From the NCBI RefSeq assembly GCF_003073045.1, contig NC_037590.1, forward strand, positions 43,750,296 through 43,814,295: 64,000 nucleotides of DNA, read 5' to 3'. The position numbers and the translations under genes are program-made. The notes beneath the pieces were generated by a model. That model was not told the origin of the DNA. It saw only the letters and a list, made by a program, of their open reading frames with translations, and made no database searches. Every line of letters starts with the position of its first letter. Within the stretch, counting starts at the first letter, position 1. Positions 27,183 to 40,358 of the stretch are shown here, in pieces. Source of the DNA: Pomacea canaliculata (lineage: Eukaryota > Mollusca > Gastropoda > Architaenioglossa > Ampullariidae).

Positions 27183-30100
27183 GGACAGACGGGTTGCAGA
27201 GTGAATCGTTCAATCAGAAGAGACATTTGACTTCAGACAAATAATCATGTAGTTTGAGTTTACAATGGTAATGTAGTTATTTTCTGTGGTAAAGAGGCCT
27301 ACACCTGGACAAGCAGGTCTCCCACCAACAATACTGTTTACTACGCATGTGTGGGCGACGCGGTGACACTGTCGTGGTCATTCACACTGACAAGTGTAGA
27401 GAGTGTCAGTGACATAGAATGGTACTTTACAGAGACAGGTAAGTAGATGTCATGTCAGCCTGTGTGTCGGGTAGAACTGAGAAACCTTGCATTGTACTCA
27501 GTCAGCATCGCCACTGCACCTCATACCTCAATCTCGCTTTTGCTGTTTCAAATCTTTTCATCCATTGTTTACGTGTGTGGTGGAGAAAAGCAAGTGCTGC
27601 AAAACAACAACAACAACAACAACAAACAAATTGAAGTGCATCGCTTTCATCAAAAGATCAACAACAACAACAACAACAACAGAAACAAATGGGAGACTTT
27701 TGAAATGTGTAATGAGTGTAATTCATTCTCCAATATGTATGGTATATAAACTAGAGAGGACTTATAAAGAACACATTAGTTGTTAGAAAGTTTCTTTACA
27801 AACTGAGACACGCAGGATTCGTTTCGCGGCTTCGCATTCTGGTGTGCATATACATCAATTACACATTAATTTCTGTTTTGTTCAAATACTTACACAAGAG
27901 TTTAAATGTATGTATTCGCAGGAGGAAACACTACACTCATTGCAAGTTATATACAAGGTGAGCTGCTGCTGTCTCACTCAGCGCCACAACCTTTGACCTT
28001 CGTGTCCAATGCCGGGTTAAGGGTCAGCAACATCAGACCAGAGGACTTCGGCCAGTACTCGGTTCGTGTTGTCATCAACAGAAATTCATCTTTTGCCACC
28101 GAAACAGGATATGTTTATGTGCGTGCGCCAGGTAAAAACAATCACACACCATGGCTTGTTTATTATAAAAGCTTTACATATTCATGTTTAGTGTGTAGAT
28201 ACTCGACCCCTTGACCTCCTTCATCTCACTGCTTCTCTCGATCAAGCCGCATCTCAAAGAGTGAATGACTCATCCTTATCTTTAGTGATAACCTTTCAAC
28301 TTTGATGAGTTTTACATTTGGATATGCTTTGAGTGAAATTCTGTATTCTCGTTTGATGCAGTTTGCTATGATTGTAGAGCCCCCGACTGTAGCAGATCGG
28401 ATGTTGCACGTGAGGATGCTGCCCAACGCTGTACGACGAGAGTCTGGAGACTGGCACGTGCAGCTCGCGTGTGGCAATGTGACCTCACGGGGGTCCCTCA
28501 ACTTTTCTGTGAAGTGGAGGGTGAGCTAGGTTATTAGTTTTTATTTAAAATAATGATGGCCTTCTTTACTAAATTGTCGTTTTCAATACAAAGATAACAA
28601 TTATGTAATCCGTAACATCACTCAAAAAAAGAGCGAGAAAACCAAAACCATAAACAAAGTATTTTTTACTCATTAAAACTCGTTGAGCGAAAGAAACATT
28701 TTACTCAAACTTATTTCTTTTCTACCACAAAGACAAGGATTATTATGTTTAGTGAAACATGTTAGGCACACTGCCTCTGACTCTAAGTCATTGCAACAGA
28801 GAAATGTCAAGTCGTGTACTTGTCTTACTGTCTGAGCTTCAATAAAGGTTTGTTTTCATTATGATGTAAAGCTGGATAGTCAAAATAAGTGAACTTTACA
28901 CCATTTAATAGCCTAGCTTCCTGTTATAGGCAGTGTAACAGTGTAAAAGTAACACAAGTCATTCACAGACACCCTCAGGTCTCACCCTTGGCAGCAGCTT
29001 CACAGAAAATGGCGAAGAGATTTTAAATGTCAGCCCTGCAGAAGAGGGAAACTATTCCTGCTTCCTGGACATTGATGACTCCACAGCCAGGTGTGTGGAC
29101 ATCAGCCCCGCCATGCTGGTCAGTAACGAAGTGCACGTTGACACCTGTTCTGTCAAACCACCTTTGAGCAACTTAGTCCAGCGAGAGAAGCGGGAAATGG
29201 AATCCGTCTTCCAGTATCTTGCGAGACAGCATGGTGAGTTGAGATAAAGATTCTCACTCATTCCTAACCACTTCGGACATATTTCTGGCTCGTAAGACTA
29301 TAGGGGGGCTTACAAGACCCACTACAAGGCTACACTACAATAATAAATCAGAAATAACACCAATTTGACAAAACATCACTGAAACACACAAAGGGAGCTA
29401 AAACACTTTTTACAGGTCGGTAATTTGTTTGGATAAAGTATATTTAAGTCAAGAATTCTTTCTTTGTTATTTTCAAGAAAGGTAAAATGTGGAACACCTT
29501 ATGTCTGCTACATGGTCATCTAGAAATGAGAAACTGACTTATTTTACTACTAGCTAGATGAGCGATGCAAACCTCTATCATCGCCTTCCATTGTTCATGT
29601 TATGTCGCTAGCCACCGCCTCAGGCCATTGCTCTCCTTCAAATGACAACTGGCTTCATTAACTATGTGTCAAGATGCTTATATTGTTTATTAATTAAAGG
29701 AACAGATAGCAATATTTGGAAAGAAAAAACTAACAAACACAACGACACAGGAAAATCTCCAACGCCCGTTTGCACAGGCACAACTATGAACACGTACTGT
29801 CACATATTTATTATTATTTATTATATATTTATTATCATGTATGCAAAGCAAACAAACAAACTTTGTTGTAGAATACAATGACCAAACATTTTATTTTCTT
29901 GTAGACACAATTCGCTTAGTCAACGGCAGCAAACCTTGGAATGGACGAGTGGAAGTGAAGTACAACGGCAGCTGGGCGGTGGTGTGTGACGACCTCTTCT
30001 CGGTCTGGTCAGCCACTGTCGTCTGCACGATGCTAGGGGTCACAGGGCAAGTGATTGTCTCTTACACTATCATCGACCTCGCGACGACTTCCTCTGCCTG

Positions 30101-30438
30101 CGCGGTGTAGTGTAGTGCGGACTGTAATATGTGTATACAAGAAAGTGGTGTGTGTGTGTGTGTGTCCGCTTAAATGCGGGACATCATGGTCACTTGACTT
30201 CATGAAAATCTTTAATTATTAATATGATGCCCTCCTTCTCGTTGCCAGAGGTGCACCCGAGGTGCGCAGCGATTCCTTCTACGGTGAGGGCGAGTTGCCG
30301 ATCCTGCTGGACGATGTGATGTGCCGGGGCAATGAAAGCAGCATCTTTGACTGCTCCCACAGGCCCCTGGGTGTCCACAATTGTCATCGCAGTGAAATTG
30401 TTGGAGTCGACTGTTTGTCACAACTTACGTCGAGTTAA
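25974..30438 (+). CDS. Gene E: secreted Ig-Ig-SRCR protein
   Basis: Seven exons: 25974-26019, 27295-27438, 27922-28131, 28378-28520, 28969-29233, 29905-30046, 30249-30438; 1140 nt, 379 residues. The signal peptide is very hydrophobic (FVIFIVFVSVAG). Ig1 shows ACVGDAVTLSW, Trp in DIEWYF and EDFGQYSV, no F-strand Cys. Ig2 shows QLACG, NYSCF, RCVD and DTCS, then a charged linker (LVQREKREMESVF). SRCR is the most canonical of the six: [31 protein letters not shown], so the acidic cluster that binds cations in other SRCR domains is kept. Intron 6 is GC-AG (GCAAGTG at 30047), as in gene D. Intron 1 holds a long GACA repeat. Confidence 0.9.
27094..27190. repeat. (GACA)n microsatellite, gene E intron 1
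   Basis: About 24 perfect tetranucleotide units, ending about 105 bases before exon 2. Confidence 0.95.
27599..27682. repeat. Two (CAA)n tracts, gene E intron 2
   Basis: AACAACAACAACAAC tracts at about 27603-27630 and 27659-27682, separated by about 30 bases of unrelated sequence. The poly-Asn, poly-Gln and poly-Thr frames through them are not genes. Confidence 0.9.
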
Positions 30439-30955
30439 ACGAAAACAAGAGTTTTCAAACAAATGTCATCGATACAGCTTCCAACTGCGTATGCACTTTT
30501 CAAACCGCTTTGTCATCTCTGCTCTACAAACCAAAAGAATAATTTTTTTTAAAGAGGTTTAAAAGTAATTAAGCATGGTAAAGAAAACAAAACAAAATGC
30601 GAATGTGTTGTCTATATTCCAGTGCATGCCCACTCCTCTCACAACACACACACTAGACATGATGGCTGAGTGACATCAAGCAAGGAGGGTTGACAATGTG
30701 AACAAGTTTATGGCAAGCAGGACAGGTCAGGTCTGCAGCATCTCCACACCGCCATCACATCAGCATGTCCAACATAGGACAGTTCAAATCTTAAATTAAG
30801 GTGTTTTTACACCAACATATCTCTGTCAGATTAAAATAAGAAAAAAGGGCAATTTCATGTGCTTTTATTTCTTCGTCCTCTTTCCATAACATATTCGTAA
30901 GTCACGTGATTTGTAGAATGTATAGTCAGTCATCTTTGTGTTATGAGCTGAGGCG

Positions 30956-31034
<79 letters not shown>

Positions 31035-32291
31035 GTAGTTCTATTAAAAGTATATCCAAGATAGTACTGAAACATTTTACAACTGTTTTCCAAAACACTA
31101 GCATGACTGTAATAACGTGAAGGTTGTAGGCGAATATTTTCGAATCATTTTGATTTTTAACTGAAACATTTTACAGTTATTTTGAAATGGATTGTAGGCT
31201 GGAGTGGGGTGGGATGGGTTGGAGGGTAAGGCAAGTAGAGCCTGCTTGCATCAAACACCATTCAAGTGTCTATCAGCATTTTTCGTTTGTGTCGAGTTTA
31301 TTGTTCGAAAGAAGCCGAGGGAACATCAGGTTGTTTCCCTTGCTGACGCTTGGACATCAGAACCGTTTCAAAACCGAGATGTATACAGGTCCATGCTTTC
31401 TCAGTGAAAATATAGATGTAGAAATACGGTAAAATGTTGAAAACAATGTTTTAAGTTACCTAGCAACAGCTTGGTTTTTAAAACAAAAACATAAAAATCA
31501 AGATCCTTTTACCCAGAAAACACAAACACGCACAAACACACCTTTAGAGAGTCTAGAACAACACATAGAGTGTAAATAGTTTTAGCCATGTTTATTATTC
31601 TCTGACACAGTCCACTCCATGTAGCTGATGGAGTAGATTGAATGCCTTATGGGATGTCTCTGTCTTCCCATCGAGTCAGGAACTGGACTGTAATAAAGAG
31701 AGGATATAGATAACATGCATCGCACACATTATCTACTCAGGAATTCTCTATCATTTCTGTTTATCTTTTATAAGCACCGAATAAACAATCGTACCAAACA
31801 ATCATAAATTAAGTACTTATGTGTCAGTTTGTCATCATTCGTAGAACTACCATCGTGGTGTAAACTTCATTATAAGTAACCCTGGTACTTGACACTCAGG
31901 TATTTTTGTCTGTTCTTGTTCCTTTTACCATACTTCTCTCTTTCGTTGTCTTTATCTATTTCTTAATGTCTTGATAGAAGGTGCTGGTGTGAGGTTGTGC
32001 TTGATGGAATCGTGTTCCTGTACTGTGTCGACTTATTTCTATAATTATGTTTCAAATTATCATGATGTTTGTCTTTTTACTTTCTTGTGTTTATAAATAT
32101 TGCAAGCGTCGTGAGGTAGTAAAAACTTTTGGTTTCGTTCACTGACTTCATCCAACCACAGACCACACAAGAAACAAAGGACACAAGCACACAGCAAACA
32201 ATTAATAAATGACAAACACTCCGAACAAATAGCCAAAGAAACAAAAATACAGAACTCACTCGTAGCAAAGGAGAGCTGTCCATCGTAGTTA
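30439..32291. other. Gene-free stretch after gene E
   Basis: Contains a TG microsatellite of about 75 bases (30958-31032) and otherwise AT-rich sequence with no recognised protein or repeat. It separates the plus-strand array from the minus-strand genes. Confidence 0.5.
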
Positions 32292-33123
32292 CTACAGGCA
32301 GGCCTCTGCACACACATCGACATCAGCGATTATTAACGAGGTTGGCAAAGTTTGAACTCAAAGCTAAATGGCGAGGACTGAGAAACAAGTCAGTAAAACT
32401 CTCTGTTGCAAATGTCTTCCTTCCCTTCAGTTTCAGTTTTAAGTTTGTTAACTGTCTTTGCTCGCTCTTTCATCAGTCTTCTGTACACGTGGATGCACGA
32501 GAAGAGAGAGGGGTAGAGATAGTGAGATGGATTAGTTAGGACTAGGTTAAAATATAATTACATATGACGGTCCAAGCCTTGCCATAAATATAATTATTTA
32601 TATTTGTAGACCCTCGCTAGCACACACACACACACACATACACAGTCACAAACTAACACACACAGTGACACACAAACACACAGACACGCATTGACACTGC
32701 TTTACTTGTTAGAAAAACTGGCTTTGCAGTCATGGTGCAGTAGGTACCTGTGAGATTTGATGTTATAGTAGAGACAGCGCTGGTGACTGTACCCATGATG
32801 GATTGCACAATGTTGCCGACGGGTATGTTGATGGCGGCTGTCACACAGCTGACCAGTTTGGACACGATGCCAAGAACAAGAGCCAGAAGGCCCTGGACGA
32901 CAGCAAGAGCGGTACCCAGCAGACTGCCCAGCAAGCTGCCGACTAAGGACGTGACAACGTTCAGGAGAGCAGCAGCAATGGGGCCGAGGACAGACATGAC
33001 GGTTGTCAGTAGTGGGGGGACCAGCATCATCACGGAATTGGTGGCAAGCAAGTCTCGTTCTTCTGTAACATGAGCCGACATGCTTGCTGCGGCCAACACC
33101 AGAATCAGCACCAGCGACTTCAT
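32292..33123 (-). CDS. Small hydrophobic secreted protein, function unknown
   Basis: The coding exon is 32748-33123 on the minus strand (ATG 33123-33121). It has a clear signal peptide (MKSLVLILVLAAASMSAHV) followed by about 100 residues very rich in Leu, Val, Ala, Ser and Gly (LVGSLLGSLLGTALAVVQGL), a single Cys in KLVSCV, and an N-glycosylation motif NLT. The frame can be read through to 32653, but a good donor (CACAG then GTACCT) at 32748/32747 and a phase-matched acceptor at 32306 predict a 14-nt last exon 32292-32305 coding EACL and stop, giving 129 residues and a second Cys. A 5' non-coding exon lies near 33846-33898, ending in a GTAAGC donor, with a TATA box above it. An amphipathic or membrane-active secretory product is possible; I do not recognise a family. 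Confidence 0.65.
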
Positions 33124-33922
33124 GGCTGTGAGGATCTGAAATCACATCACTCACTGTTGTTGTCACACAAGTCACATTGTGCTGTAACTGTAACCACATT
33201 TCTTGTGACAACATTAGTGTTTTCTCATCAGTAAAACCTCTTGTCCTGTACAGTCATTTCATTGTCACAGAATCACATTTAACTGTCGACACTGTGATAA
33301 CTTCAGACACATTTGTTAGGGGAATTTTACAACAAGATGAAAACCCAAACTACTGTCAATAAAATTGTAGAAGTATAAAATATAAAGAACAGAAGGAAAG
33401 CGTAGTGTGGAAGCAAAGTATAACAAGCACAAATATTTCTGAATGAACATGTCAGTTCTAATATACATTAACATGTTAAGGTTGTACGTTTGAATAAGTG
33501 TGTGTGTGTGTGCGTGCGTGCGCCCTGTAGCAGGTCTGTAAAATGATTCCCTAGAAAACCTCAGCAGCCATTGTCTCCTGTGACTGTAAACACGTTTTAC
33601 CGCTAGTGTGGGATACTTTATATATGGGCAGTTTACATTTTTAAGAGTATTAGCCTCAGATATCCAAGAACTGCTACAAGTGTTGAAAGATTTAAAACTC
33701 GTGAAAAACTACAAATCTGAAAACACGGCGAAACAGAAGCACCACAAGATAAAAGAGTTCAAGACTTAAGCGTTGAAGTCTGAATACACCTACATGTACG
33801 GAGGCCAACAAAAGTCTAGGATCCCTCCCTTAGTAGACTGCTTACCGTTGACGAGTGATGAAAGTAGAAGTTGTGGTGGAAGCTGTCGATGGCTGGAACC
33901 TGTCTGGACAAAGAAGTGGCGG

Positions 33923-33931
33923 CCTTTTATA
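33923..33931 (-). promoter_or_regulatory. TATA box of the hydrophobic secreted protein gene
   Basis: Reverse strand TATAAAAGG, about 30 bases above the inferred start of a short 5'UTR exon whose donor (GTAAGC) lies at 33845. The matching acceptor TTTCAG is at about 33136, just before the start codon. Confidence 0.6.
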
Positions 33932-33939
33932 GTCAAAGG

Positions 33940-36826
33940 TGTCACGTGATCTGTGACACAAAACACGAGGCGAAGGATGCGGTCAGTTGTGAGAACTAAT
34001 AACGGAGTTGTTTTTCCACTGACCGTGTGTTGGTGATCTTAAAGTATAATTAGTTTACCTTTCTAGCTACAGCCACAATCGCAAAATCTCTTCGCTCCCA
34101 TACCTCGCAGGACTTTGCTAAACAAACATCGAAATCTGCTAAAATAACCCATGGGGGGAAATGTTAAAGACTTTTATCAGAAATAAAATCGGATTTTGCT
34201 TTGTGTGAATAACTAATTAGTATGCTTATCAGCATGTGGACATAATGAGTATGCTTTACTTATCAGACCAATCACTTGAAACTTGTCAGGTGTAGAAGAA
34301 GAGAGGAATAGTTTAACATACTTTTTGTATCTGCCCACCAACAAACAGGTGTACATTAAGAAAGAAGCAGCAGCTTGTACGTGTGTCTGCGTGTTGTAGA
34401 ATATTCCACAAAAGTCTACAATGCAAAGTCAAAGATGTTGTTGCACCGATGGTCGAGATGTCCCCTGGCGGCATTGTACTCTTGTGTTGGAGGCGGTGGA
34501 GTTGTCTCTTGGCAGACGAGCATCTTCTTGGCCTGCTTACACAATGGTCAGTCGTCTGATGGCCATCATTGCTTGTCCTTTAAGTGGTGAACAGGTTTGA
34601 GTTAAACACAGTGTCTCTAGTTGTTTTGTTGTCACATCGTTCAGGATAATTCAGAAGATTCCACTGGCTCCTTAGCGAGATGCTCCTTCTATTCGACACA
34701 TAGCGAGACGACACCATTAGTTGTTTGTCTCAGTTTCCTTCTTTTCACCTGTGAATAGTTTGAAAGAAATATTTGTTAAAGTCAATGGCTTGTCTGCTAT
34801 AGACACACACTTCATCTTTTACACCGGAAGTAGATACTAAGTTGAGGATTTCTGCAGAAGCCGTTATGGACATTCATGCAAAAACAAACAACACACTTTG
34901 ATAAACACATAACGGTTGGCAAAATGTGTGGGTACAAAGAGTGAGAAGAATTATGAAAATATAACACGACGAAATAAAATACAGAAATAGATTGCAAACA
35001 CACAAAGCTACAAGTCCTACATATTCCCTTGTGAGCTGCTAGTCTCTTCCACAGAACTAAAAACAAAAAACGAACTATAGGGAATCCGACTGGAGTGTCT
35101 GCTGTGCATCCGGTTAAAATAAGTTGTTTACACTTGCTGTACACAAAGAGAGGGAAATGAGTCCGTTTGTGAAACTTTGTTATCTTGACTTCATAACATG
35201 ATCGCTAAAACTGTGGTTAGAGCACTAAAGTCCAGACTCAACTGCTATCATGTCTGCTAAATGTTAGATACTAGTGAAGGCATCTAACCTTACAGAAGAT
35301 ATTAAGAAGTTTATTTGTTCTCTAAGAGTCGAACTGACAAATATCAACGCTTTCATCATGACAGGTTTTAAACAAAATGTTTTCCAGAAACATCATCGTT
35401 GTTGCACCCGACCGTGAGAAGAGGAAGGCGGAGATGACATTAGCTTATGATCTACCTGTTCAGTCAACCCGGATGTTGAAAATTCATGGAATTTATTTTG
35501 TACCGTTTGGTAACCAGGATAAAGGTAGTGACCTGTGTATTCTGTGCTCGTAGAACATTCACTGATAACCGGAGGTACAGCGGTACTGGGGTGAAAGAAA
35601 TATATTTCACAAAGAGGTGAGATTGTTGACATGGCTTCTTGCAGCTATAACATCATTCTATTGCCACAAACAAACAAACAAACAAACAAACAAACAAACA
35701 AACAAACAAACAAGCAAACATGAACACATCCCGTGTATTTAAGTTTTGTTCGTCGACTTAAGGTGAGCGACACTGTCCGCACGACTGACTTTTGTTGGTT
35801 TCGCTCGGGGTATTCATGGTGCAAAAACATCTCTGGGTGAAGCACTTTCCCCTCACCCACCCGACCAACCAGTAACTGGCTGAGATCACTCGGTCAGGCG
35901 TATTCGCCTTCTAAACATTAGTGAGGTTTGCTAATGGGGGAAAAACCCAGGGAACCGAAAGTGAGATGTAAACAAACTAAGAGTGGGCCTGTCCAGAGTA
36001 AAATGTCAGACCACTTGAGCTACAATACCCTGGGTATCATAGACAATGCACTGGGGGTGACCGGACCGCTGACCGGCTCCACAGACTGAAGGTTTTCCAC
36101 TTCATTTCCTCCCTCTCTCAAGTGGCTTCTCAATTTGTTCTCCCTTTCTCTTTTTCACCTAAAATAATTTGTTTTTTAGTAATGTAGTGTATTAATTAGT
36201 TTATTTTTTAGATCATGGGCTACATCTAAAATATTTATAGCATCGCTTATTCTACTTCTGTATTCAGAATTTCCGTAGTAAGAAAAAAATGTCATTTGTT
36301 ACTTTTCCAAGCTTTCCTCGGAAGATTAATAAAGTTGTGGCGTAGCGCACTGCAGTACTTTGAGATAAGTTTTTCAAAAGAATTGTGGATTTATTGTACC
36401 TTTAGTGTATTTGTATAAAAGTATCCTACTTCCAGGTTTGGATCCAGAGACTAGTGACGAGAGACTACGTGTGCTGTGTTACCATCCGTTTGTGGAGTGA
36501 AAGGTCGGAGGGTCGCTTGCATCATAGCTCAACCCTTTGCCCAACAACAATCTCACTTCCGTTCAAAAGAAAAGGGAAAGGAAAAATAATAAACGCACAA
36601 AACATTTTTTATTATTTATTATTCGTGGATAAACTGCGCACTCTTTCATTACAATTTTTTCTAAAATGATGGATAACATGAAATGATAACGACATTTTAT
36701 GAGCAGTAAATTCAAGAATATTAAAGTTGAAAATATCGCCACGGTTCAAGGCTTCTTCTGTTTAATTTAGAAATAAAGGAATGTTAAGGTGAAAGCCGTT
36801 AAAGTCTTTGCAAATCTGCTGCAGTC

Positions 36827-36877
<51 letters not shown>

Positions 36878-37293
36878 AGGAACTGGTGGCCAAAGGCAGA
36901 CATCATTTCGTGAGTCATGTGCAGTTTGTAGTTTTTTAGTTTTTTACAATATCGCTGCTTTCGTTGGTAAACATGGAGAAGATAGATTGCTGCTTGTTGT
37001 TTTTGACTTTGTTCTATTAAAGGAATCGTACAGTGTTCAAGAAACGCCAAAACCACTTCAGCTCTCTCCCACATAATATTTTCATGAAATTTTTCAACAT
37101 TCACATGTAAATAGAAGCTGAATACATCAGAAGCTATGATCTGCTACGGTTGGTGAAACACAACAAGAGACGAGATAAAATTTCTGTTTTCTTTGTACTT
37201 ACAGCCTCTAACATAGTTCTCCATTATTCTTGTCTGCCACCCTAACAAAAGGACCCAGGGATATTTTCTTCGCAGGGTAGACACACCCCGCCA
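33940..37293. other. Gene-free stretch with simple repeats
   Basis: I recognise no exon or transposon. It holds a (CAAA)n tract at about 35666-35717 and a (TTG)n tract at about 36828-36879. Frames over these (poly-CLFV, poly-V, poly-Q) are repeat translation. Confidence 0.5.
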
Positions 37294-40284
37294 TCATGGC
37301 ATGCACGCTCGGTTGAGATTGACTGAGGGTCGAAACTTGACCCACACTGCCATGACGTCAGCAAAGCCCCGCATGTCCCCTGCCAAGGAAAGGTTTGTCA
37401 ACTACAAAAATAATCATGTTTAATGAACTAAAATTCATAAATTTTAATTTAAATATACAGTGTCATCAGCTACCTGACTGTGTCAGCTGTCGACACAGTT
37501 TGCGTGGCACATTCTGCCTTTCCTGTCTTTGAATGGGTAGTGTGTCCGTTAGTGCATAATGTGTGTGCTTATGTTTGTGTGTGTGTGTGTGAGAGAGAGA
37601 GAGTGGGGGGGAACATACCGGCGCTTTGCCAGTTAATCACTGTCTCGGCTTTTGAATAAACAAACGCAGGGTTCTGATTCGAAGTCTCCCATGGACAAGA
37701 GTTTCCGGCGTCCTTGATGTTCAACCACCCGTTGTCACCAGGACATCCACCATGATTCTTGCTAACATAGAACCGGCGAAAAGTCCCACGTGCAGAAAAC
37801 CTGGCAGACAATAAAAATTAACAAAAAATTATTTTTCTTCTATTGTGTCTCAAAGCTAGTTTAAAGGCTGCTGATAAATTACTAAATAAAATAATTTTAT
37901 CGAAATAAACTTTATCAGCACTGGTGAACTTCTTACCCTGTAATATCGAAGTAGCTGTGAGCAGACGACTTCAGGTCCTTCCATGAAGACTGTACGAGTC
38001 TGTCCGCCGAGAACCAGTTGATGTAGTTGCTGCCGAGGCCGGTGAAGATCATGTAGGCCTTCTCCACCCCACCTTCATACACAGCCAGCTTCACCTGATT
38101 GAATGGCGGGTACATTGTTCAGCTCCTCACCCAAACTCTCCTCTCGTACAAAAGAGGCTCGGGGGGAGAAGGTGGGAGGTCGCATTAACATAAGGTGACC
38201 AGACGTTTCGGGGGCGAAAGCGGGACACGTGCCGATGATGGTGTCGTCACCGTCAAAAAACGCCGAAAAAAGTGATTTTTAAAGACAACCGGGACATTTG
38301 ATGGACTTGCCAGAAAGCCAGAAAGCGGGACATTGGGCGTCCCGCCCGATATTCAGGCGGGACACGAGGTCAAAAGCGGGACTGTCCCGCCAAATGCGGG
38401 ACGTCTGGTCACCTTACATTAACATTGCTTGAACTTTAATCATTTGTGACATATAGACCTAACAGTTACATTTTAAGACCCTAGAATTAATTTTTATTTT
38501 ATTATTTATATTTTAACATTTAATGGATCACTTGTAATCAGGAGAGACACACTTTATCCAGGGCAGAGGAGGGCCAGAAGTCCAGCAGAAGACTGCGGTA
38601 GTGACGGTCACATGACCCGTTGGTTCTCGTGCACCCGCATGGCATGGAGGCGCGGGTGAAGGTGTAGTCGTCATGGTAACCAGTGCGCGTCCATGCGTCA
38701 TACACGGGGGATCCCAGACCTTGTGTGCCGCGAAACACCAAGACCCAACCGTCCATCTCGATGAAGTCTGCAGCAAGAATATACATATATACACATACAT
38801 ATACATATACACACACAGATGTTAGTGCAGCGTGTCAGGTTTTGTTTTGTTTTTTGTTTTTTTTTTAAGGGAGGGGGCGAGATGTAGAAATAATATCTCT
38901 TTGTTGTTCTATTATCTTCGTAAATAAACATTTGTCCTTTGTCATTTCTCACTCTGTCTCTCTCACTGTCTCTCGGTGTCTTCCTCGTGCTCACCGAAAG
39001 TACTAGAGAGAGTGACCCACTCATGCAGGTAGATAGATAAATATATGCGAGTATCTAACTGCTCTTGTATGTTGATCTTGGACTTGGATGACTGTAATAG
39101 AGTCTGTAGCTTTATAAATATGTTTTTTGTTTTCACGATGGAGGAGGAGGAGGAGGATGTAAAGGGTTAACTTTTTTTCTTACCTCCATAATCACTTGTA
39201 TCCCTCTGCTCACGTTTCTCTTCCACTGTGTTGAAAACAGAAAAGTCTTGGATAATTTGAACAGTTAATGATACAACATACACAGGACTGTTTTCTTACA
39301 CCAAGTAATGTCACTTAAAGTGAGTGGCTTATCTGTGATTTGCATACATATGCGTATAAGGTCTTGCTCACACAGACACACACATGCTGACGCTCACACA
39401 CACACTCACACGCACACACGCACACACAGAGACACACACACTCACGCTCACACACACGCTCACACACACACGCTCACACACACACACTCACTCTCACTCA
39501 CACTCACACACACAGCAGGGCAGACACTCGCCTCGAGCAAGTCTTGCCTCCAGCTCGCCAAGTTTCTGTGTCCACCCAGCCTCGCTCTGTGTGGGCGAAG
39601 TGGCTGAGCAGCTGGCAAAAAGGAGCAGTGCTCCCATCCAGGTTAGACACAGAAATGGCCTCATGTCAGAGAAAGATCTCCTGTAGAGACAAACAAAAAT
39701 ATTCACACAGAGAGAGCATGTATGATTTTGCAGCTTGTTACAACTTGTTCATAACATAGTTAGCTATAAAAAAAACATTTTACAAAGTCTGGCACAAAAT
39801 ATTGTGACACTTTATCTGAAACATGGCATCACAGCAAACCTCATTCAGTTCATTGAGGCGCTGCACAATCGCTCCAAGTGACCAGTCCTTCTCTCGAGAA
39901 AACTAAAAGATATTTAAGGTCTAGGAGAGTGCGACAAAACATTGTTCTAGTCCCGGGTAGTGCTCGGTAAAACATACTTTCCCCCAGGGAGGGTGAACAG
40001 TCAGCTCCACACCACACACCCTGCTTCTTTGTCCTCAAGATGGTTACATGCCTTATTGTCTATACATTGCGTCTACATCTTTGTCACGAAGGGTGAACGT
40101 CTCAATAATATAACAAAGTCAGAAAATCTTAAATTTAAACGGAAAATATTATTTAATCTTCCCAATTAGTTCATCAGAGTATACTCAACAAGAGTAACAG
40201 CCCTTGCTGTCAACGCATAAAGCATAATGTTCTCAAGCCTGTCCAAGAAGGATGAAATTCATAAAAAGTGGCTTACCTGGTCAT
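37294..40284 (-). CDS. Gene G1: secreted coiled-coil plus unnamed globular domain protein
   Basis: Seven minus-strand exons: 40284-40277, 39680-39532, 39225-39184, 38767-38553, 38094-37937, 37800-37619, 37379-37294; 840 nt, 279 residues. Exon 1 codes only Met-Thr and part of Arg; a second Met (MRPFLCLTWMGALLLFASC) starts an equally good signal peptide. Then comes a short heptad segment (LGELEARLARG, VEEKREQRD) and a globular region from about residue 67 with MPCGCTRTNGSCDRHYRS, NWFSADRLVQSSWKDL, RRFYVSKNHGGCPGDNGWL, SCPWE, FVYSKAE and GFADVMAVWVKF. Its six cysteines are conserved in G1, G2 and G3, and in the exons of G4 seen here. Intron 2 has a GC donor (GCGAGT). Intron 4 hosts a MITE. I cannot name the domain; a secreted binding or recognition protein is inferred. 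Confidence 0.85.
38191..38416. mobile_element. hAT-type MITE, 226 bp, with perfect 8-bp target duplication
   Basis: Ends are inverted: TAAGGTGACCAGACGT at 38191-38206 and its exact reverse complement at 38401-38416. CATTAACA flanks it on both sides (38183-38190 and 38417-38424), an 8-bp duplication as expected for hAT. The interior is GC-rich with repeated GCGGGAC/GTCCCGC motifs able to fold back, and has no coding capacity. It lies in intron 4 of gene G1. Confidence 0.85.
39370..39515. repeat. CA-rich low-complexity tract, gene G1 intron 2
   Basis: Interrupted CACACA, CTCACA and GACACA runs end within about 20 bases of exon 2's GC donor. On the minus strand the intron therefore begins with a long TG-rich stretch. 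Confidence 0.9.
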
Positions 40285-40350
40285 GATTAGAATTAGTGGG
40301 ACAGGTGAGTAAACTCTCTTTGACATTCTTGGTGTTTCGTGCATTGCGGC

Positions 40351-40358
40351 TTTATAAG
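40351..40358 (-). promoter_or_regulatory. TATA box of gene G1
   Basis: Reverse strand TTATAAAG about 70 bases above the end of the first exon, consistent with transcription starting near 40320-40325 and a 5'UTR of about 40 bases. Confidence 0.55.

Noticed and set aside
32702-33214. Longer minus-strand frame overlapping the hydrophobic protein gene
   Set aside because: It is in another frame, has no signal peptide and crosses the inferred intron; the frame with the signal peptide, TATA box and splice sites is preferred.
36789-37104. Poly-Val and poly-Gln frames over the TTG tract
   Set aside because: Simple-sequence translation; no flanking domain, signal or splice context.
37294-40284. Apextrin C-terminal (ApeC), fibrinogen-like or farnesoic-acid methyltransferase-type domain for the G family
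   Set aside because: The diagnostic motifs of those domains, as I know them, are absent; only a general secreted, cysteine-rich architecture is shared.
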